64,000 bases of DNA from Silurus meridionalis (Eukaryota; Chordata; Actinopteri; Siluriformes; Siluridae), in NCBI RefSeq assembly GCF_014805685.1, contig NC_060901.1, positions 17,677,405 through 17,741,404 of the forward strand. The letters are read 5' to 3'. Made by a program: the position numbers and the translations under genes. The notes under the pieces were generated by a model. The model was not told the DNA's origin, did no database searches, and saw only the letters and a list, made by a program, of their open reading frames with translations. Positions 12,401-26,519 of the stretch are shown here, one piece after another (the stretch's first letter is position 1; each line of letters opens with the position of its first letter).

Positions 12401-15400
12401 TCGATTCTAAATGGCTGACGAAAGTGTCCTTGGCCATGCCTGTAGTTGTGGTCAGGTTAATCAGCATTCTAAATAAATGCACAGCCTTATAAACGATTGT
12501 AACCATATGATGTACTATAGCCTTATACTAATATTAATACTGCAGTAAACCACCGATAATTTTGGGAAAATTCACGGGTCGTCATTTGGAACGTAACTAA
12601 CAGCAAGTTGCGAATTATGTTAAAATTTGCTGGAGACTGTAGTGGGACCGAATGTTCGGGAATGTTAGGAATAACATTTTAAACTATGTGTTCACTAACA
12701 AATTTTCCAAATATTTTTTGAAAACACATTATTATACCAAAGTGACAATGTCTAGATGAATTCACAAAGGTACCCTATGGGCTGCGGGTTCCCTGGTGGT
12801 CTAGTGGTTAGGATGCGGCGCTCTCACCGCTGCGGCCTGGGTTCGATCCCCGGTCAGGGAACCAACCCCAGCCATTAGGGTTGCACAAGCCAGTGCACTC
12901 TTAGTGCCGGTCCCAAGCCCGGATAAATGGTGAGGGTTGCGTTAGGAAGGGCATCCAGCGTAAAAACATGTGGATCAGGAATATGGATGATCCGCTGTGG
13001 CGACCCCTAATGGGAGAAAGTTTAACCGAAAGAAAATTTACCCTAGGGGTTGCGGGGGTGCGTCCAAAATCTGAGGATTTTCCGAACTTCCAGTGGGACC
13101 ATTGTAATAATATAATGCAATCATCATCAATCCCACTTCATACATACAATGAGGAAAATAAGTATTTGAACACCCTGCTATTTTGCAAGTTTTCCCCATT
13201 TAGAAATCATGGAGGGGTCTGAAATTGTCATCGTAGGTGCATGTCCACTGTGAGAGACATAATCAAAAAAAAAAAATCCAGAAATCACAATCCATGATTT
13301 TTTAACTATTTATTTGTATGATACAGCTGCAAATAAGTATTTGAACACCTGAGAAAGTCAATGTTAATATTTGGTACAGTAGCCTTTGTTTGCAAATACA
13401 GAGGTCAAATGTTTCCTGTAGTTTTTCACCAGGTTTGCACACACTGCAGTAGGGATTTTGGCCCACTCCTCCCAACAGATCTTCTCTAGATCAGTCAGGT
13501 TTCTGGCCTGTCGCTGAGAAACACGGAGTTTGAGCTCCCTCTAAAGATTCTCTATTGGGTTTAGGTCTGGAGACTGGCTAGGCCATGCCAGAACCTTGAT
13601 ATGCTTCTTACAGAGCCACTCCTTGGTTATCCTGGCTGTGTGCTTGGTCATTGTCATGTTGGAAGACCCAGCCTCGACCCATCTTCAATGCTCTAACTGA
13701 GGAAGGAGGTTGTTCCCAAAATCTCGCAATACATGGCCCCGGTCATCCTCTCCTTAATACAGTGCAGTCGCCCTGTCCCATGTGCAGAAAAACACCCCAA
13801 AGCATGATGTTACCACCCCCATGCTTCACAGTAGGGATGGTGTTCTTGGGATGGTACTCATCATTCTTCTTCCTCCAAACACGTTTAGTGGAATTATGAC
13901 CCAAAAGTTCTATTTTGGTCTCATCTGACCACATGACTTTCTCCCATGACTCCTCTGGATCATCCAAATGGTCATTGGCAAACTTAAGGCGTGCCTGGAC
14001 ATGTGCTGGTTTAAGCAGGGGAACCTTCCGTGCCATGCATGATTTCAAACCATGGCGTCTTAGTGTATTACCAACAGTAACCTTGGAAGCGGTGGTCCCA
14101 GCTCTTTTCAGGTCATTGACCAGCTCCTCCCGTGTAGTTCTGGGCTGATTTCTCACCTTCCTTAGGATCATTGAGACCCCACGGTGAGATCTTGCATGGA
14201 GCCCCAGTCCGAGGGAGATTGACAGTCATGTTTAGCTTCTTCCATTTTCTAATGATTGCTCCAACAGTGGACCTTTTTCACCAAGCTGCTTGGCAATTTC
14301 CCGTAGCCCTTTCCAGCCTTGTGGAGGTGTACAATTTTGTCTCTAGTGTCTTTGGACAGCTCTTTGGTCTTAGCCATGTTAGTAGTTGGATTCTTACTGA
14401 TTGTATGGGGTGGACAGGTGTCTTTATGCAGCTAACGACCTCAAACAGGTGCATCTAATTTAGGATAATAAATGTAGTGGAGGTGGACATTTTAAAGGCA
14501 GACTAACAGGTCTTTGAGGGTCAGAATTCTGGCTGATAGACAGGTGTTCAAATACTTATTTGCAGCTGTATCATACAAATAAATAGTTTAAAAATCATAT
14601 ATTGTGATTTCTAGATTTTTTTTTTGATTATGTCTCTCACAGTGGACATGCACCTACGATGACAATTTCAGACCCCTCCATGATTTCTAAGTGGGAGAAC
14701 TTGCAAAATAGCAGGGTGTTCAAATACTTATTTTCCTCACTGTAGTTTCTTCAGGGTCTAAAAAAAAAAGTGTAAAATGTAAAAATCGTAACATTATGCC
14801 TTAAAATGTTGCTGTTCTGAATCTTAAATCATTTTCCAATGTCCATGTAGCATTACCTCTCATTGAAATGCTCCCTCAGCACTTTTTTTTTGTTTGTTTG
14901 TTTCTGTGGTGTTGTAGTTCGCTAACTGCAACTAACTGGTAGCTTGCTTTCGTTCGTCCAAATAGAATTCGCTGCATTACAACTACAAATGTGTGCAACA
15001 GCCAATCAGCTTTTGGTTATTGGCGTGAATCTCTCTTGAATTGAACCACAGACTATAAGAAACAGTTAGGGAAGTGCATGTTATGCGATACTTGGCTTGA
15101 AAAAAATGTAGGACTTGGTTAACAGCATATTTGTGTGTTTTTGATGTTGTGATATAGGTCTTAAATTTAGTTTTTAATGGTCTTAAAAAAGTCTTTAAAA
15201 GTTTTTCATTTGATTTGGTGAAACCCTGTCATATTGGTGAAACACGTGCATATGTTAAAAAAACAACAAAAAAAAACAATGTTAGGTGCATTGATACTAA
15301 TTGTGCACAGTAAATAATTGTTGTGCTGAAAGTTTCACCCGTAGTTTGTGCAGGCATAGGAACCGCTAACATCAGTGGCGTGCACTTATGCTAGCACTTC

Positions 15401-18400
15401 CTGTCACTGTTTAAGTTCAAATATATTGCTATATATGTAATGGTCAGGATATAATCTTGTAACATACAAAAATCCTGTATACCGTATTTTCCGGACTATA
15501 AGCCGCTACTTTTTTCTCACGATTTGAACCCCGTGGCTTAAACAATGAAGCAGCTAATTTATAGATTTTTTCCTGGGTTTTTCCCGGTTTCACAAACTTC
15601 ATGCCAAAAAACTGAGCATCATAATATTAGACCAATGAAATTGCCGAACGGGTTCAGGTGAACCAATGAAACTCTTTATATTAAAGCGCGCGCGCTCCCA
15701 CTGAATCAGGCCCGCACCACATCATAAATATGGATGAGGTTCCACTGATGTTTGACCTGCCGCCCACTCAGACTGTCTACAGAAAATGCGAATCATTCGT
15801 CACGCTGAAAACAACCGGGCATGAAAAAACGCACTTCACCTGTGTTCTGAGCTGCACGGCATCGGGAGAAAAGCTTCACCGATGGTGATTTTTAAACACA
15901 CGGCGATGCCAAAAGATAAACGAGAGAGAAATTGCTGTGAAAGGAAGGAGGAAGACAGTGAACAAAGACTTTCTTGGTAGGCTACTGTTTAGATACAAGC
16001 CGTGTTACAGACACTGTCTTTCATTAAAGCCTGTGTAAAGTTTATTAGTTTCAGTGTAGACACCTGCGTCTTATGTTCAAAATAAAAATCTTTGTAAAAT
16101 TCAGTGAGTGCGGCTTATATTTGTGTGCGCTTAATAGTCCGGAAATTACGGTCGATTTTATTTTTAACTATCGATACAGTATCACCAAACAAAATATCAC
16201 GATAATCCCACGTATCGATATTTCGTTACTTCCCGATTAACCACTTAGCTACCGCTTCCCCTACACTCGCATGCTTTAAAATCAGGTAACGCTCACCGTG
16301 CCATATCTCTTACTTCACCTTCTTGCATCTGCTACAGTAGCATACGCTGGAGTTGTTTCGAGGTGATGAATTCTAAATAATGAATATTTAAAAAATTAAA
16401 TATTATATCGGAAAAAAAAAATTGCAGCTAATCGATCTAAATAAATCTGACAATATTAGGTTTCCAGACAACTAGGAATGTGAATGAATCCTCATGTCTT
16501 TAATATGGGACAATAGGGACAAACTTACAATTATAATAAACAAACGTATACGTTCTTTTATTACCGCTTTATCTGTGTAAAGCTTCTTTAAGACAATATC
16601 CATTGTCAAAAAAATTATTGAATGAATATAATTATCCTCACAAATGGATGTTTTATAAGTAGTCCTAAATTCTTGAATAGCTCCCAAGATTCTCAAAAAA
16701 GGAATATTTCACTCCATTTTCTTCTTCTGTTTTTGCAGACTCTGTCCACGGCCGTGGTGCAGGTGTATGCAGCAGATGGAAATTCATCGTGGACCAAACG
16801 ATGCTGTGGCGTGGCCTGCCTGGTGAAGGACAGCTCCCGGCGATCGTACTTTATCAGTGTATTTGATCTCAAGGTGAGTTGATAAAGCTGAGTTCTAGAG
16901 GTTGACTGATTGTGGATTATACCGATAGCTGGGTCGGATCGTACTTGCTGATAACCGATTAATCAAATGATTTAATAAAAAAAAAAAAAGGATACTGAAT
17001 AAAAAAAAAATAACAAACGCACCATGCAAATGTGCTAAAGAAATAAATATGAATATATTAAATAATAAATAGAAGTACAGTGGTACCCCGCTTATCGACC
17101 TTAATCCGTTTCTTAAAACCGGTCGAAATGCGAAAAGGTCGAAGAGCGAATGTAATTATCCCATAAGAAATAATGGAAAACCAATTAATCCGTTCCCGAC
17201 CTCCACCTATACCCCTTTATTAACATTTTTTTGCCCCGTTTTTAGCAGTATTAATACTAAATAATACATAAAATAATACAGGTACATAAATAATACTGTT
17301 TATAATTGTTATGCAGCGTAATGAGCGGAGGCAAAGCCGGAGCACAGTTTGCTTTGGTTTAACGAAAACACAGAGTTTAACACAAAAACACACACACACA
17401 CACACGGCAGTCCATAGAATCCCGACAAACGAGAGAGAGATATCCGTGGTATGCCCTGGAGGGGCGAGGTCCACGGGCGAACGCATGGGAGGAAAAAGGT
17501 AATCCGGGGTGCGCTTTGGAAAGAATGCGCAGCTGTGGAGAGCGCGTGGAGTCCGGAAAGGAAGAAACGCATAGGAATATGTGTGACGGAAAACACAGAC
17601 AAACATGCACCAAACACCCTCACATACCAACAATAACCGACAAGGAGTGTGGCTGAATGAGGGGTTTATATAGGATGAGTGAATAATAAGCCCCAGGTGT
17701 GCATTGTTGAAGCCGGGGGCTTCAGGGAAAGCGGAGGTTTTGACAGCCGCCGAAGGTGGATTTCTGTCAATAATACAGTAAAAAGTATAAATTAAAAACA
17801 TTACAAAAGTAAAAAAAAAATGCTCCACGTGGGTCGGGGTAAAAAAAGGTCGATAAGCGGGCATTTGGTCGTTCAGCGGGCACACATTTCGGTCGCTAAA
17901 CTGTTCGCTAAGCAAAAAGGTTGATGTCCGAAGCCGGTCAATAAGCGGGGCACCATTGTATATAAATAATATAATGTAGCGCTTCCCGTGCATTGCACCG
18001 TTTCTCGCATCAAAACCGACAGCACTTCATTGTCTCGCCTCTAGAGGCTGCCCTTGTAATGACAGCAGACCGGAAGCCAGAAAAAACTATCGTTATGGAT
18101 TTTTGCAGGTAGTCCCTGCAATCAGCTATCAGTGCCGAATAATCAGTTTGACCTCTACCGCATTCCTTCCAAAACAAAGTCCGACAATCACCGGGCTGCC
18201 ATTTGTGCCACCTTGCATTGCTTTCCAAAATGTTGCGTAAAATACTTTCCGACCTGTTATTGCACTCTCCCAAATTGAATTTGAGGGCCTTATAATTACA
18301 CAATGTTTACATTTACATTAATGGTATTTGGTAATGGCATTTATTTCATTCACACAAATGAGCAGCTAAGGGCCTTCCTCAGGGGCCCAGGAGTGGCAGC

Positions 18401-21400
18401 TTGGAGTGGCTAAGATTTGAGCTTACAACCTTCGCATCCAAAGTCCAAACCCTTAACCACTAAGCTAACAGTATAATCGAAAGTATGTGCACCACCACAA
18501 CGTGCCTGACCAAGCTGGGCCCCTGAGGTCCTTAACCCCAAAGCTGCTCAGTCGTCAATGAGATAAATGCAAGTAATTCTGGTTAAATGCTGTTAATGTA
18601 ATGAAATTGAAATAGAATTTCAATAGTCAAAGAAATGTCTGGTAGTCATGGGTGCACATACATTTGCTCATATATAATGTCGTCTATAATGCAGTTCTAT
18701 TCTAGTGTTTCTCCCTATAGCTGAATACCTCTTTACATTCATTGCTTTGTTAGAATCTAGAATCTCCGTCATCTCTCCCTGAATCTGTGTTTCTGAAGCT
18801 AATAATTGCCGTCGCAGCTCAGTGTCAACCGTCCGTACGATGCAACGTCACTATTTTTGACCCTACACCCACAACTGGCAGATTTGGTCCAAACCTTGCA
18901 GCATAAACAGCATTTTATTCTCGAACTCCTACGCCTGTACTGATTAGGACATACAGCGCACGAAGCTCAAGAATCTTTCTGGCGTAATCTCTATACGAAT
19001 TACAATTCTAAAGAGTTCTTGCTAATACAATGTTTTTTAGTGCCTAAGGTTACGTGAATAAAGTCGTAGCAATACAGAATTAAAGTGGTACCGTTACAAG
19101 AAAAATCACAGAATTGCAAGAAACGTTTAGCGTAAAACGGACGTGGAGGATTTGGTTGAGGGTTTGTGGCTGTGGATTTTGGAGAATAAAGTTGAAATAT
19201 ATTGAGAACAGGGGGGGTCCTGGTCAAACGGCATCCTTGTTCAGAACAACAATTGTGATTTTTATTTTTTATTTGTTTTATCCAGTTGTAGGGTCCCCAA
19301 AGACTCTTCATTTTTGTATGCCAAACGTTGTCAGGTGCAGCTAAACAACTTTATACATACAACCCCAGGACTCGTTTGTGTTTTTGGGTCTACCTGATGC
19401 TTATCGCCAGGAGTGTTTGTGAGATTCATCCAAGCAGCTTTGCTTGTTCTGCTAAAGATGATTGGCTGAAATGATGCTCGCTGCCTCTGGCAGTTTGGAG
19501 GGGTGAAACGGAATGCTAGTTATGTATGCAGCTGTTGTTTGGTGGACCTGGGATATGAGCCAAGGTTCCTTGTCATTCAGAACAGGTTTTGGCTTAGTGA
19601 GAAGGGATTAAGGGGGGAAAAAAGTAAGTGACAAGGCTTATTGTAAGCACTACTTTACACGTCCTTGTGTGAATATGTGGAATGTGTATTCTGTATGTAC
19701 GCTCCCAATCGCACTGCCTCTGCTGGTTATCCGGGGTTTATTCACCTAGAGCCGTAGCTATCGATTATTTAATAATCGAGTATTCTACCGATTATTGCAT
19801 TGAGTAATCGGATGAGAAGTACTTTTTCTTTATTAAAGATCGACACTAAATATACAAGAGAAAATAAGGGACGAGTTTCTTAAAATGTGCAAGTATTTTG
19901 TTCCCTTTTTAGAACAATGAACATTTTATTGCTAAAATTGCAATCTGTAAAAACTTTTAAAATGTTGAATATGTATTTATTTAAAGTATAGTAAATATAT
20001 ACTCTAATGGCTTGCACTGAATAGAGTCTCAGATTTATTCGAATGGCATGCGATCTACTTATACTACCTTTTGGAATACGTCAATCGTGATCGACGTATT
20101 GGGCAAACCTGCTATAAACAGACGGTAAATGGTCTTAGACCTGCATAACCTGGGTGTCTTAAGTAAAAATAGATGTGTATATAAGAGCGAATTGGGGTGT
20201 GTCATATGACTACGATGTGTAAGTAACGGAATACTGGTTCTAATGAGTCCACGATAGTCTTGTACTTGGCCAGTGAAGCTTTTAGGTTTTAATTAGGTCT
20301 AATATGAATAATAGAACTTAAAGCAACTACTACAAATGTAGCGGAGTAACACCATTCTATGGCAATTCCAAAAATTCATTTTTTTCCCCCTCAGTTTTAA
20401 TTCACATTTTTACCGCTTTTCGCAGGATGGCCAAATCTTCGAAGAAGAGCTCTACACTGGCTTTGTGATGAACTGTTCCAAACCTTTCTTCATGACCTTT
20501 GCAGGAGAGGTAAGTGCTCTGGCTTTTACTGAGGACGGCACTCTATGACCACGTGCAACCTTCTGGATCAGAAATGGTGTTTCCGATGGACGTAATCGAG
20601 GGCACTTTAGCATTTAGTGCGCGGCGTCCTCAGAAATCGGTAGGGAGGACTCTGATGTAATCATTCAGAATTTGATGATTCTTGGATTGAGATGTTAATT
20701 TTTATGGCACTTAAGTGGAAAGTTTTGAGTCGTTTTGAATCATTTCAGACGTCTGACTGGATGCTAGCACTATCTTAATGTCTTTGGTACTGTAGGTGCT
20801 AGATATCTAACTAGATAACTAACTACCTCCCGAGGAGCTCCGACATTTGTCCGGTGTTGTAAAAGCAGCTTTCCGGCTTTACACGCTTTTTAAACCCTAC
20901 TAATGGATTCAGGGAACTTTGTATTTACTGCCGTAAGGATTTCTCTCCATCACTATATCACTATAGAGGTCATAACCCTGGCACAAGATTGCAGGGTTTT
21001 ATAACGTCAGCGTTTTTATGACCACATATAACCGACCACACTAGAGGTCGACCAATTCATCGGCACCGATAGTTGATCGATGGAACTGCAGCAAAAATGC
21101 ATAGATATAGTTTTTCCAGGTTGCATTACGCAGCACAGGAGCAGCATCTAGAGGCAAATCAATGAAACCACGTGCTGTTTATTTTTTGGATGTAATCGCG
21201 GGCACTTTAGCGTTTCGTGCGTGCCTTCCTCAGAATTCAGTAGTGAGGACTCTGATGTAATCATTCAGAATTTGATGATTCTTGGATTGAGATGTTAATT
21301 TTTATGGCGCTTTAGTGGAAAGTTTTGAGTCTTTTTGAATCATTCCAGACGTCTGACTGGATACTATCTTAATGTCTTTGGTACTGTAGGTGCTAGATAT

Positions 21401-24400
21401 CTAACTACCTACCTCCCGAGGAGCTCCAACATTTGTTCGGTGTTGTAAAAGCAGCTTGCCAGCTATACACGCTTTTAAAACCCTACTAATGGATTCACTT
21501 TGTATTTACTGCCATAAGGATTTCTTTTGGAGCAATTTGGACCTCTCAAACGTCTCAAAATCGTGAACATGCTGAATATACATATGCTTTAAGTGTCTTC
21601 CGAATAATGGCGATGGATATGTTTAAAGCGTTATAATGTCTAAAAAGCAGTGGTGGACAGTAATCGTACTTCGTGTATCAGTAATTTACTAAATAGTAAC
21701 TTATCTAGCACACAGCAAGCGACCAATGAGGTACGAGCGCACGCTCCGTTTTTAACTTGCCGCTTGGTGGTATCTACTGACCCAAAACTCTTGACTCGAA
21801 CTCACCACAACACCAATGGCCTCATTTGAAGGTTTTGGGCTCATGATAATTTCAATAAATATCAGTGTTCGTCTCATTAATATCATTCTATTAAAAGGTC
21901 AGTGTGCTAAGAGTAACAGAACCTTTTAATCAAAAGTCTTTTGACACAAATGACAATAGGAACATTATCTCCTTAATAAATCATAGTACTTTGGATACTT
22001 AAATGCATTTAAGGGCAAATACTTTTGTACTTTTTGCTCAAGTGAACATTGAGAATGAATTCTGAATATATTGACTGGATTCCAAATATATTCAGAATTT
22101 TATTTCCATTGAAAAATCCTCCTGTATCATGAATAACAGCTTTACACACTCCTGGCTGTTGGAGATGTTCCTTTCTGCTCCAGTTCATCCCAGAGCAGTT
22201 TAACAGGATTTAGGTCTGGTGACTGGGCAGGTCATTCCAGGAATGATAACACTCCAGACAACTGTTTGCTCTCTAAATAATGCTTACAGAGCTCGGATAT
22301 ATGCTTCAGCTCTTTGTCTCGTTGTATGATGAAGGCGGTTCCAATGAAGCCATGTTGGTTAATTTAACCCGGAATAAGTTTCCCACTGAAACAACTCCAA
22401 ACCTTTAAGCATTGACCCTCCATGTTTGATTGTGGTGGTGAAAAATTCTGCCCACATCTTCTCCTAGTCTCTATCTTGCACAAGTTCTTCTGTTAGAGCC
22501 AAAAATGTCACATTTAGACTCCTCTTTGTTCGAGTTGCATCGAAACAAAAGGATCATGCATATGTCTCAAAAATCATAAGTGAATCTGTTTCCAAGCATT
22601 TGATATGTAATTGATATATTAAAATATTTCTGATGCAAATCCAATTCGACCCCAAAACAGAAGTGTCAGATTGGCCTCAACTTCGCCGACGACCATGAGG
22701 CAAAAGCCTTCAGAGCGGCGACCAATGATCTGATGACGAGAAGAAGCCGGAAAACCGGTAAGCACTGCTCTCAATCTGTTTTTAAACGTGCATGTGCTAT
22801 TGTTATTTCACACATTATATCAATCTTCATTCGATTTCTTTCTGGAAAAACAGCCTGTGATTATTTTTCCACTAAGTCGGGTTGATTTGTGCATTTTGCA
22901 TCACTATAGAGGTCATGAACCTGCAGCAAAAATCCATAGATATAGTTTTTCCGGGTTGCATTATGCAGCACAGGAGCGGCCTATAGAGGCAAATTAATGA
23001 AACCATGTGCTGTTTATTTTTTTTTTCCTTTCTGAGGTTTATTTTTTTGTTTGTTTGAATTCGTGTGTTTTATTTCCCTCAAGTTTAATACTATTTTACA
23101 TGGTGTTATGTTATCTGTAGATTTGTTGGTTATCGGCAAGTATGATCAAACCTAGCTATCGCTATCGGTCAACCATTTTAAAACATGGTCAAGAACAACG
23201 CAAATGCAGAAACAGGTTTTTTATTTAGACCTGCATTTTCATATAGAATCAAAGGCTGTGCGATCATGTTTGCCATCGTAAACGTTTCAAAAAAATCTGT
23301 TACACTACATCCACATTAAGATCTCCATCTAAAAAACGCTTACATTCCTTTACTTCCTGTATACGCATTACTTCCTGTACTTCGTACCATGCATTCGGTA
23401 AGTATTCACAGCGCTTCACTTTTTCCACATTTTATGTTGCTGCTTTATTCGAAAATATATTAAATTCATTATTTTCCATAAAAATCTACAAACAATACCC
23501 CCCGATTTTATTAAAATGGAATTTATGAAAAAGATAAAACAAAAAATAAATCACGTACATAAGTATTCACAGCCTTTGCCAGGACATTCAAAATCAAGCT
23601 CAGGTGCATCCTGTTTCCGTTGATCATCCTTAAGATGTTTTACATCTGGGTGACAAAATTTTCGGGTCCCCTCTTTTCTTCATATCTGCCCCCCTTTCCC
23701 TCCTCCACGACGGTGCTTGAATCCTCGAAGCCCCGCCTCTTTAGTGATGTCCGCTTCCAATAGGGTTGTGGCAGATTCCCCATAATGCCTAAATGAAAGG
23801 AACCGGCACCTGCATTTGAGGAAAGACAAGACAACAGGGAGACGGAGGGCGAAAAGAGCAGCAAAGCCATAAGAACACACACGTGCTTTTGTGGCATGCA
23901 ACATTCATTATTTATTGGTATAAGAATGAACATAATGAGCATTATAGAGTTTTGAAATCAACATCTGCCTGCTGCAGAATAAAATCAGAGTAGTAATCGA
24001 TTAAACACATAGTCCTATGCTGAAGCATGGTGGTGGTATTGTTTTACGTTGTATGTTATGTTATATGTTGTATTATGTTATGCCATATGATATGTTTTAT
24101 GTTTTTTTGTTATATGTTGTGGTGTTATGTTAGGTTATGTCATATGAGGTTTTATTTCATGTTATATTATGTTATGTTATTATGTTTTATGTTATGTTTT
24201 TTGTTGTTGTTATATGTTATATTTTATGTTATACTGTATGTTGTGTTGTGTTATGTTCGGTTATGTCATGTTTTGTTATGATGTATGTCATATGTTATGT
24301 TGTATTATGTTATGCTATGTTATGATTTATGTTTTTTGTCATGTTATGATGTTTTATGTTTTTTTGCTGTTGTGTTATATGTTATGATGTTACGTATGTC

Positions 24401-26480
24401 ATACTGTATGTTGTGTTGTGTTATATGTTAGGTTATATGTTTTATGCCATGTTTTTTGTTATGTTATGCCATATGTTATGTTATGATGTTTTGTTGTTAT
24501 GTCATAGTGTATGTTGTGTTGTGTCATGTTAGGTTATGTTATGTCATGATATTTAATGTCATGTTATGATGATTTGTTATATTTTTTGTTGTGTTATGTT
24601 ATGTCTTTTGTTATATGTTGTATTATGCATAATGTTATCGTTACATTTTTTTGTTGTGTTATATGTTATGGTGTTGTCACGTCACATGTTATGTCACATG
24701 TTTTATGTTATGTTATAGCTTTGTTTTTCCCAATTACTGAGAAACCTCTTAGGCTTGGGGCAACATTTATGCAGGGCAATAACTTAGACTACTACTAAAT
24801 AAGGACTAACCTATGCATGTCCACATGGTGAATCCATCTCTCTTGCTTTCTTTCCTGTTTTTCATTTGAAACCTCTCTTTCCTATTCATGTTTTTTTTTC
24901 TTTTTTTTTTTGCACACTCTTCTTGTTCTCTAATTTTTGTTTTTTTCCTGTCTTCCAGAACGAAGAACAGAGCCACAAAATGGTAGGTCGGATTTATGAT
25001 CATCTTCATTTATTTGAACAGTGAAAGAATTATGCATGCACTCGTCCCCAGATCTGTACCTCCTGCTCATTAAGTTCCCTCCTGTTGCGAAAACTTTCAT
25101 GTTCTAACCGTGTGCATCCTCCCAGCCTGGAGGCGCAGCGCCTCAGCAATCCTGTCACACTGGAAATGGGCATGTAGGCTGTTTGTTCTAGATGCAGTTG
25201 ATTCTGAAAACTCTACAAATCTATGGAAACATGTTCTCATATTACAGACCAGGTTCAGCTTCAGGATATAAGAACATGAAGGAAGTGGTTCACTGAAGGA
25301 TTTGGATTACTGATTAGAAGGTCAGGGGTTCAAACCCCCAGTATCACCAAGCTGCCATTCTTAGACCCTTGAGCAAGGCCCTCAATTCTATGTGCTCCAG
25401 GGGGCGATGTATCGCAGCTAATCCCCAGATTCTTAACATCGCTTGGGTATGCAAAGAAACATGGTTTTCCGCGGGGTCTTAAAGTCTTAAAGTCTCAATT
25501 TTAGGCCTTTAAAAGTCCTAAATCCGCTGCTTGAGGTCTTGATTTTTTCGCACCACTTCAGAACGTTTTTGTTTGTTTGTTTACGAGGTGTTGTAGTTCT
25601 TTCTTTTCGTTGGTCCAAATATAATTTGCTGTATTAAGACTACAAATGAGATCAAAATGCAACAGCTAATCAGCTTTCTGTATTCTGGAAGAGCGGGTTT
25701 AGCGATACTTGGCTTGAAATGTATGAATTTAGGTCTACGGCCAGTTGCTAACAACGGAGTTGTGTGCGTTTCAGATGTCGTGATGATGTTAAGGTCTCAA
25801 ATTTCTTTCTTAAAAGGTCGTAAAAAAAAGTCTGACGCAGAATCCCTGACAAAATGTTCACTCTGCTGTATATGTTCATGCACAAGTAAAAGCCCCTTTG
25901 CCTCTAACAGCTGAAGTACTTTGATGCTCATGCTAGCAGAATTCTAAGCTTAACACCAGGAACGTCAAGATCTTCTCACTATAGCCCTGTATTTGCATTA
26001 AACACAGCTATGGTAGAAGTCTCTTTCCATTTTGTGCCATACGTCTACCACACGGACCTTTACAGTTGTCCAAGCTGCAGCAGTTTTGGTATTTTTTATT
26101 TATTTATTTTTTTCTTGATCATCAGCAATAACTAGCAGTGTAACGTCACAGAACATTCATGGTTTGTTACATACACCTGTTTTTAAGATCCGTTCCCGGG
26201 ACAGATGGGTGGAAGAAGTACAAAACATAAGTGCTTGTTGTTGTTTTTTTTGTTTTTTTTATTAAAAAAGTTTATTATTATTAACATTTTATGTAAAAAT
26301 AAATAAAATGACTGCTTGCTTTAAATAAAAAATCTATAAAAATAGAATAAATCAAATTAATGCAATTTACTTAATTAAAAAAAAAATGTATTGCTTGATT
26401 TGCGTAATCGTTTAAATGGGCACAAAAAAAAAAAAAAGGAAAAATGTAACGTTTACATTTGTTAGACCCCCATTTGGGTA

Positions 26481-26519
<39 letters not shown>

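Noticed and set aside
12790..12861. tRNA-Glu(CTC) gene
   Set aside because: The cloverleaf is nearly perfect, but it is fused to a SINE body and RTE-like tail found elsewhere in the window, so it is the SINE head.
17220..17993. 257-codon open frame on the minus strand
   Set aside because: It lies almost wholly in the pogo-like element and its hAT-like host, has no recognisable domain, includes CV repeats from a (CA)n run, and crosses the element boundary.
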